The translations under genes and the position numbers were made by a program. Source: JBBRRP01 sp964609655 (GTDB lineage Bacteria > Myxococcota_A > Polyangia > Polyangiales > Polyangiaceae). From it: DNA of 27,845 nt. The notes under the pieces are model-generated. The model ran no database searches. It worked only from the letters and a program-made list of their open reading frames with translations, and was not told the DNA's origin. Positions 24,374 through 27,845 of the stretch are shown here, in pieces (position 1 is the stretch's first letter; each line of letters begins with the position of its first letter). Location of the stretch: contig CAZSUA010000031.1 in NCBI GenBank assembly GCA_964609655.1, forward strand, positions 1-27,845, given 5' to 3'.

Positions 24374-25373
24374 CAAGCTCTGCTTCACCGCACTCGCGCA
24401 ACTTGGCGAGCATCCACTCCAGGGCGAGCCCCGATTGCATGTTGGCTTTCACACGACCCATGGTCTGAATTACGACTGCGTGGCACGAGGCCGCCAACTC
24501 CGCCTGCTCAATATCTTGCCCCACGTGAGCCCGAGCTAAGCTTGCGAGTTTTTCACCAAGAAAGTCCAGCCGCGCGAGAAACTGGTCGCGATCATTGGGG
24601 CGATCTTCTGCGGCATCCAACGCGTGGGCCAGGCTCTTGGCTCCGAGGGAGTGGAGGGCGGCATCGGCGAAAGCGTCGTATTCTTTGAGGTTCTCTGCCG
24701 TGGCCAAGTCACAGGCGAGCGAAACGCTGCCGTGAGCCAGCGGTGCTACTGCGGGGTTGAGCCCTTTCTCGACCAAAATTTGCGCAACGAGCGCGTCATT
24801 CAACGGACGAAATCTGAGTGGCAAGCTGCGCGATCGAATCGTATCGATCAGCAAATTGGGCTGACTCGTGAGGAGAATGAATTGCGTTCGCTTGGGGGGC
24901 TCCTCAAGTGTCTTGAGTAGCGCATTCGCCGCTGAGATGCCCAGCTCGTGCGCGTCGCGAATCATGATCACGAGTGCGCGGCCCTCATGCGGGGGCATGG
25001 ACGTGCGGCCCAAAATGACGCGTCGCACCTGCTCAACGCTGATACCGGTTGTTTCCTCGCGGCCGAGCATGCTTTTCGGATACACACCCCGCCCAACCAG
25101 CACGACGTCTGGGTGGATCGGCACTAGCGGCGGAGAAGAATTGAGAGTGACGGCGCGGCGGCATGCACTGCACTCACCGCAACCGCGCGTGACTGTAGAC
25201 TCACACACGAGCGCTTGAGCAAACGCCAGGGCGGCTAACTCTTTGCCAACGCCATCTGGACCCTCGAACCGATACGCGTGGTGAATGCGGCCTGACGCGA
25301 GAGCACGAGTGAGCGTTTCAACTGCCGTCTTCTGCCCTAGAATGCGCTTGAAAGCGGGACTCTCGGTTGCCAT
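24357..25373 (-). CDS. holB: DNA polymerase III delta' subunit (clamp-loader)
   Basis: This 338-residue AAA+ protein of the replicative clamp loader has the early segment FKRILGQKTAVETLTRAL, a Walker A-like motif at 38-45 (GPDGVGKE), and a four-cysteine zinc module (C57, C65, C68, C71 in RGCGECSACRRAV). Then come IRDAHELGISAANALLKTLEEPPKRTQFILLTSQP (key part NALLKTLEEPP) and TIRSRSLPLRFRPL in place of the SRC motif. The Walker A has Glu where Thr/Ser would coordinate Mg, which fits the non-hydrolytic delta' role. The ATG at 25373 is used; a TTG seven codons upstream is also in frame. The gene ends 17 bp inside thiE, tail to tail, and lies 46 bp downstream of the TetR gene's stop on the same strand. 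Confidence 0.92.
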   Translation of the reverse strand: MATESPAFKRILGQKTAVETLTRALASGRIHHAYRFEGPDGVGKELAALAFAQALVCESTVTRGCGECSACRRAVTLNSSPPLVPIHPDVVLVGRGVYPKSMLGREETTGISVEQVRRVILGRTSMPPHEGRALVIMIRDAHELGISAANALLKTLEEPPKRTQFILLTSQPNLLIDTIRSRSLPLRFRPLNDALVAQILVEKGLNPAVAPLAHGSVSLACDLATAENLKEYDAFADAALHSLGAKSLAHALDAAEDRPNDRDQFLARLDFLGEKLASLARAHVGQDIEQAELAASCHAVVIQTMGRVKANMQSGLALEWMLAKLRECGEAELASQPS

Positions 25374-25419
25374 GAGTGCAATTCTCTGGCTCAACTCTCC
25401 GGAAACTACGCCGAAAAAC

Positions 25420-26085
25420 TTACGAAGCGCTGGTTGCGCTGAGCTCGCGGCTCAGCATTTTCTGAAAGAGCTGGTACGCACCATCGGCGTCCGCCGCATC
25501 GTCCAAGTAACCCGCGACCGAAAGGCCGTTCAGTGTTGCCCCAATGAGCGTTGAGAGCGCCCGTTGATTGCTCACCTTGGCACCCGCGCCGACTGCATCG
25601 GCGATCGCTTCGTCGATCAGGGTATTGGCCTCACGCTGCAAGTCGCTCGCGCGGCGTTTCAATTCCTCATCACGCCGTGCGGCACTCCAAACCTCAATGT
25701 TGAGCTCGGACAATGTCGGATCGGTTCGAATGGCGCTCCAAAGTGCACCCACAACGCCCACCGTACGGCTCACGCCGGGATCTGTTCCGGAGGCGGCATC
25801 CTTCACCTTAGCGAGGTACTTTTGATAGGTGAAACTCTGCACTTCGTGAATCAGCGCGGCTTTGCTGGCGAAGTAGTAATGAACGATGCTCTTCCTTAAA
25901 CCGAGCTCTTTGCCAATCTCGGCTAGGGTGGTGGCGCTGAACCCGCGTCGCGCGAAGCACTTGGCGGCCGCCGCAAGAATTGCGGCAACACGGGGATTGT
26001 TCCAATCGACAGGACGGGTAGTTCCGTTCGATTCGACAGATTTTTCGGGTGCCATTGCGGTATCAAGATTGTTCATCATGGTCAT
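25420..26085 (-). CDS. TetR/AcrR family transcriptional regulator
   Basis: This 221-residue regulator has an N-terminal helix-turn-helix at about residues 30-80 (RVAAILAAAAKCFARRGFSAT, TLAEIGKELGLRKSIVHYYFASKAALI), matching the TetR pattern closely. A helical ligand-binding domain follows, with VVGALWSAIRTDPTLSELNIEVWSAA and a C-terminal QLFQKMLSREL. Three in-frame ATGs cluster at 26085, 26079 and 26076; the first has GAG eight bases upstream. A Pro/Asn-rich extension of about 30 residues precedes the HTH. The regulated gene is not obvious: holB downstream is housekeeping, and the RND pump is over 20 kb away. A palindrome at 26311-26324 is a candidate operator. Confidence 0.93.
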   Translation of the reverse strand: MTMMNNLDTAMAPEKSVESNGTTRPVDWNNPRVAAILAAAAKCFARRGFSATTLAEIGKELGLRKSIVHYYFASKAALIHEVQSFTYQKYLAKVKDAASGTDPGVSRTVGVVGALWSAIRTDPTLSELNIEVWSAARRDEELKRRASDLQREANTLIDEAIADAVGAGAKVSNQRALSTLIGATLNGLSVAGYLDDAADADGAYQLFQKMLSRELSATSAS

Positions 26086-26429
26086 GTCAGCTCGTTTGGT
26101 AGACGACAATATCTAAGCCCAGCGCGCCTGGCACGGACTTTTCTGCGGTCCCAGCTCGCACCCTCTTCTTCCACTCGGTGTCTTGTTTGCTTCAGGTTCT
26201 TTCGAGAGTCAAGCAGCATCAAGCACCGGGGGGCATGCGGGGGCATACGGGCGCACGAAACCCCGAAGAGGAACATCTCTGCTGACAGTCATGCGCAACC
26301 ACATATTCTAAACCTGGCCAGGTTAGCTTCCGTCGGGGGAGGTTCGTCAACCCCCATCGCTCCATATATCGGACGATTTGCGCGGATGTTTCACTTAACC
26401 GCAACAATTCTGAAACGAAAGGATGGTGT
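26086..26429. other. 344-bp intergenic region between the TetR and VanW genes
   Basis: This should hold the TetR promoter and any terminator for the VanW gene. I find one perfect palindrome (26311-26324) but no clear hairpin with T run and no convincing promoter pair; a TAGATA-like -10 lies 30 bases or so before the TetR ATG without a good -35. Minus-strand frames through it look non-coding. Confidence 0.5.
26311..26324. promoter_or_regulatory. Perfect 14-bp palindrome AACCTGGCCAGGTT (possible operator)
   Basis: A gapless inverted repeat lies 226 bp upstream of the TetR-family start. TetR dimers usually bind palindromes of 14-20 bp in their own upstream region, so autoregulation is possible, although the distance is large. 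The site is also about 105 bp downstream of the VanW stop; with no T run it is not a terminator. Confidence 0.3.
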
Positions 26430-27845
26430 TTATTTTTTAGTTTCGGGCTGAATCCGTGCCCCAAACAAGGGCATTCCCGCCTTCTCGGTCCAGCCACGCT
26501 CAGAATAGGGACCGGGTTCGCGGCGCTCCGAGATCTCTTCGGCTTCTGTCTGGGTCATCACGAGCAACTCGTCGGTTAAGTACTCCGGGCTGGGATCATC
26601 TTTCGGGAGAGGTGCGCTGATTTTTCTAGAGTCGCCGCTACCAACCCGCACGATCTGGGTGGTGGGAGGGTAGGTATCCCGGAAGCGTTCACGGATCGCG
26701 TGGGAGCCATCGCGCACGATACGATAGCGTCGCAACTTGAATCCTGGCAGCCCGCGCTGCGCAAGGACACGGACGTTGGTCGGCAGGTTCTCATCGGGGC
26801 GTTCGAGTTGCTCGTAGGGGATGACCTCTTCGATTCTTCGAATCAGCGTCACTGTGCGCGCGCGTGCTGGACCCAAGATAGCTGCTTCTACGCGACCATC
26901 AATCACCGACTCGTGAAGAACAACCGGGAACGGGTACGGATTCTTGATTCGAAAATTAATCGTTGGGTAAACGACTGTCGCATCGAGGCCGAGCTTGATG
27001 TAGGCGCTCGGCCGGGTGTGAGGATACCGCTCCACGATTTCGAGACCGGCGAAGAAAGCCGCCCCGTGCAGCGTTCCGGAGATTTGGCACGTCCCTCCGC
27101 CGATGCCATCCACCAGCTCGCCTTCCGCGATCACATGCGCCACTTTGTAGCCATTGGCTTCGTCCCGTGGCCCGACCACTTGATTGAAATCGAAAATTTC
27201 TCCGGGAAAGAGCACGTATCCGTCGAGCTTGGAGGCAGCGAGCCGCAGGTTGAAGGTGCGCGCCTCAAGGCGTCGTGAACGATCATAGTTGGTGCCAAAC
27301 TGCGCGAGAACCTGGTCGAATTGGATGCCCTGAAGTTCACGTGAACGCCGCTTTGGAGCCTCGAGCTCATACGCGGCGTCTGCCGCGAGGCGCCCCTCTG
27401 CGACGGCTTCTCGAATATTGTGAAGGGTCCGATCTAGATCCAAGCGCCGCCCCTCCACCTCGGGCAGCGCGATTCTCTGCTTGAGGTCGAGGCGTGCGTC
27501 CACGGGAGCGCGATCCAGTGTGTCTTTCAACGTGAGCAGCGTGGGGATTGCCTCCGCAAGATTCAGCGAAAGCCCCGTCGGCAAGGTGAGTTGGCCTTTG
27601 GGGTCGTGCCGCTGAAACCTTCGGTTGAGCGCACTCGTCTGATCCTTTGCATCGCGGATGAGGCGTGCGAGGCGGGGTTTGTCGATCTCGATCCCCAATC
27701 GACCCATGGCAAACTCACGCAGCTCGCCCCCTTGGAGCTTCAAGCCAAATTGGCGTTTCACAAAGCGTCGGACGCGCGCCAAGGCTTCGTCTTTAGCCGC
27801 GTCGTTGAGCAGAAGCGGTGCGTCGAGTAGGCGGACCTCTTTCTG
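26430..27845 (-). CDS. VanW-domain (YoaR-like) protein, 5'-partial
   Basis: The frame is open to the window edge, giving 471 codons of the C-terminal part. An N-terminal alpha/beta region (QTSALNRRF, LNLAEAIPTLLTLKDTLDRA, VDARLDLKQRIALPEVEGR) is the peptidoglycan-binding-like YoaR region found upstream of VanW domains. Then comes a full VanW domain: NLRLAASKLDGYVLFPGEIF, DFNQVVGPRDEANGYKVAHV, GIGGGTCQISGTLHGAAFFAG, RYPHTRPSAYIKLGLDATVV, NFRIKNPYPFPVV. VanW occurs beside some vancomycin-resistance clusters, but its role is not established; wall or envelope binding is usually assumed. No van genes are near. The signal or anchor would be upstream of the window. The C-terminal 80 residues are charged and Pro-rich. 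Confidence 0.93.
   Translation of the reverse strand, partial: QKEVRLLDAPLLLNDAAKDEALARVRRFVKRQFGLKLQGGELREFAMGRLGIEIDKPRLARLIRDAKDQTSALNRRFQRHDPKGQLTLPTGLSLNLAEAIPTLLTLKDTLDRAPVDARLDLKQRIALPEVEGRRLDLDRTLHNIREAVAEGRLAADAAYELEAPKRRSRELQGIQFDQVLAQFGTNYDRSRRLEARTFNLRLAASKLDGYVLFPGEIFDFNQVVGPRDEANGYKVAHVIAEGELVDGIGGGTCQISGTLHGAAFFAGLEIVERYPHTRPSAYIKLGLDATVVYPTINFRIKNPYPFPVVLHESVIDGRVEAAILGPARARTVTLIRRIEEVIPYEQLERPDENLPTNVRVLAQRGLPGFKLRRYRIVRDGSHAIRERFRDTYPPTTQIVRVGSGDSRKISAPLPKDDPSPEYLTDELLVMTQTEAEEISERREPGPYSERGWTEKAGMPLFGARIQPETKK

Noticed and set aside
790..26085. TetR regulator as the local repressor of the RND pump
   Set aside because: The two are more than 20 kb apart on opposite strands, with no shared site seen; the pairing would be guesswork.
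26219..26497. 92-codon minus-strand frame in the TetR-VanW intergenic region
   Set aside because: It overlaps the VanW 3' end in another frame and has no ribosome site or family resemblance.
26430..27845. VanW gene as evidence of a vancomycin-resistance cluster
   Set aside because: VanW domains are common outside resistance loci and no vanHAX, vanRS or similar gene is present.

Overview
The window looks like chromosomal DNA from a deltaproteobacterium-like organism, most plausibly Myxococcota (Polyangiales-type). The reasons are a Tat-exported DUF1552 protein paired with a DUF1587/1595/1592/1588/1585 cytochrome-like protein, several lipoproteins with low-complexity Gly/Pro/Ala-rich leaders, lamin-tail domains, and an orphan TonB-like protein. 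This is inferred from gene content only. I see no rRNA, tRNA, CRISPR array, insertion sequence or phage gene.

Layout. 1-3828 (+): the end of an RND periplasmic adaptor and a complete HAE1-type RND pump. 4097-5031 (+): a 42-residue one-helix membrane protein and a redoxin lipoprotein. 5042-5329 (-): a YciI-like protein. 5330-6097: no convincing gene, but a perfect 16-bp palindrome and a possible terminator. 6098-13486 (-): a four-gene cell-surface operon. Its first gene is a lipoprotein with lamin-tail domains followed by a phosphohistidine domain and an ATP-grasp domain, in the order seen in glucan water dikinases. Then come the DUF1592-type cytochrome-like protein, the DUF1552 Tat protein and a Gly-rich repeat lipoprotein. 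13528-14538 (+): an aldo/keto reductase, divergent from that operon with only 41 bp between the start codons. 14586-15001 (-): a broken serine hydrolase of the beta-lactamase family.

15027-17571 (-): a likely operon of a YkgJ-type cysteine-cluster protein, hemB and a TonB-like protein. 17788-21677 (+): a DUF444 (YeaH/YhbH) protein, SpoVR/YcgB and a TPR lipoprotein, tightly coupled; the PrkA/YeaG kinase usually found with this pair is not beside it. 21684-22193 (-): a small response regulator preceded by four helically phased 10-bp direct repeats. 22399-23649 (-): an unknown lipoprotein. 23681-24373 (+): thiE. 24357-25373 (-): holB, overlapping the end of thiE tail to tail. 25420-26085 (-): a TetR-family regulator. 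26430-27845 (-): a VanW-domain protein running off the window.

The best candidate for an undescribed system is the 6098-13486 operon. It joins an exported, GWD-like dikinase architecture to the DUF1552/DUF1592 pair and a repeat lipoprotein, which suggests one envelope-localised assembly. The substrate and the source of ATP outside the cytoplasm are unknown. The second candidate is the DUF444-SpoVR-TPR lipoprotein unit without an adjacent kinase.
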